A stretch of DNA of 64,000 nucleotides from contig CAJOMU010000008.1 in the NCBI GenBank assembly GCA_905235735.1, positions 1 through 64,000 on the forward strand, written 5' to 3'. The stretch comes from an uncultured Synergistales bacterium. Its GTDB lineage: Bacteria; Synergistota; Synergistia; Synergistales; Aminobacteriaceae. A program made the position numbers and the translations under genes. Of this stretch, positions 63,755 to 64,000 are shown one piece after another; the stretch's first letter is position 1, and every line of letters begins with the position of its first letter. A model generated the notes under the pieces. The model saw nothing but the letters and a program-made list of their open reading frames with translations, was not told the origin of the DNA and ran no database searches.

Positions 63755-64000
63755 TTAGTTCCTCCGAAGTGTACCAAAATATTTCAGGCATATCATCGTA
63801 ATATCATCAGACTGCGGGGTATCCTTCACAAATGCATCAACGTCATGTTTCATCGCATTCAGTATATCTTCAGGCGAATCTTCTGCGTGAGTGTTCAGAG
63901 TGTCAAGCATTCTGTCAGTACCGTAAAGCTTATTGTCAGAGTTCATAGCTTCAGCAACTCCGTCAGTGTAAAGATAGATTATGCTTCCTGGTTCAAGAAT
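63755..64000 (-). CDS. PP2C/SpoIIE-type phosphatase, C-terminal end (partial)
   Basis: The last 81 codons, cut by the right edge. The visible end is ILEPGSIIYLYTDGVAEAMN (the DG metal site) and QSDDITMICLKY (the DD metal site), both typical of RsbU/SpoIIE phosphatases. It lies four bases before the MATE-RsbW fusion, so the two belong to one operon. A start at the internal ATG (63946) is not the true one. Confidence 0.88.
   Translation of the reverse strand: MLEPGSIIYLYTDGVAEAMNSDNKLYGTDRMLDTLNTHAEDSPEDILNAMKHDVDAFVKDTPQSDDITMICLKYFGTLRRN

Overview
The window is most likely chromosomal DNA from a member of the Synergistota (Synergistetes). The best evidence is the C-terminus of two predicted exported proteins, at the left edge (2-172) and at 57662-60040. 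Both end in a GGGC motif, a hydrophobic helix and a short basic tail, the pattern called Synergist-CTERM. DctPQM transport, citrate lyase, an OmpH/Skp chaperone, RND efflux and a periplasmic CbiK fit an anaerobic, amino-acid or organic-acid using, two-membraned bacterium. Nearly all DNA is coding, genes often overlap by 4 to 26 bases, and no tRNA, rRNA, CRISPR array or intact insertion sequence was found.

Layout. 1-7450: a surface-protein end, a polysaccharide deacetylase, then an Mrr-like protein, rimO, pgpA, pncC and recA, a small Cys-motif protein and a Gfo/Idh/MocA oxidoreductase. 7464-19660 (all minus): an information-processing operon transcribed as rimP, nusA, ylxR-ylxQ fusion, infB, rbfA, nrnA, truB, ribF, tatD, tgt, sua5, followed by a zinc-ribbon/SH3 membrane protein. 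It has a good promoter and a terminator-like hairpin in its leader. 19749-20474: a broken gene holding a long hairpin. 20540-27196: two terD genes, rpoZ-coaBC-priA-queT, ompH and a periplasmic binding protein. 27244-33491 (minus): an RND pump with its adaptor, and glgB with a long leader.

33952-46011: a TPR protein coupled to a ParA-like fusion, birA-bioY with a BirA operator, an XRE regulator, a DUF533 protein, a hybrid sensor that lacks its ATPase domain, citDEF, and a PIN toxin-antitoxin pair. 46054-50621: glycan-type genes around a cbiK-fecCD pair, plus an HD protein. 50655-56703: a two-component system, TRAP transporter and zinc dehydrogenase that look like one sugar-acid or organic-acid uptake module. 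56818-64000: a methyltransferase that is out of frame, a surface lipase-like protein, an MFS transporter, a small His/Pro-rich protein, and a MATE-like transporter fused to an RsbW-type ATPase next to a PP2C phosphatase.

The most unusual signal is a pair of short-tandem-repeat switches. A pentamer tract (46969-47012) and a heptamer tract (56833-56874) each sit at the 5' end of a methyltransferase-type gene. Both follow a nearly identical leader (TTGACA, 17 bases, CAyAATTGA, repeat). At the repeat counts present, the upstream ATG is out of frame with the body of both genes, as expected of two phase-variable genes caught OFF. Other points worth attention are a PriA that lacks its helicase motifs, a structured leader before glgB, and rare start codons (CTG for recA, ATT for queT).
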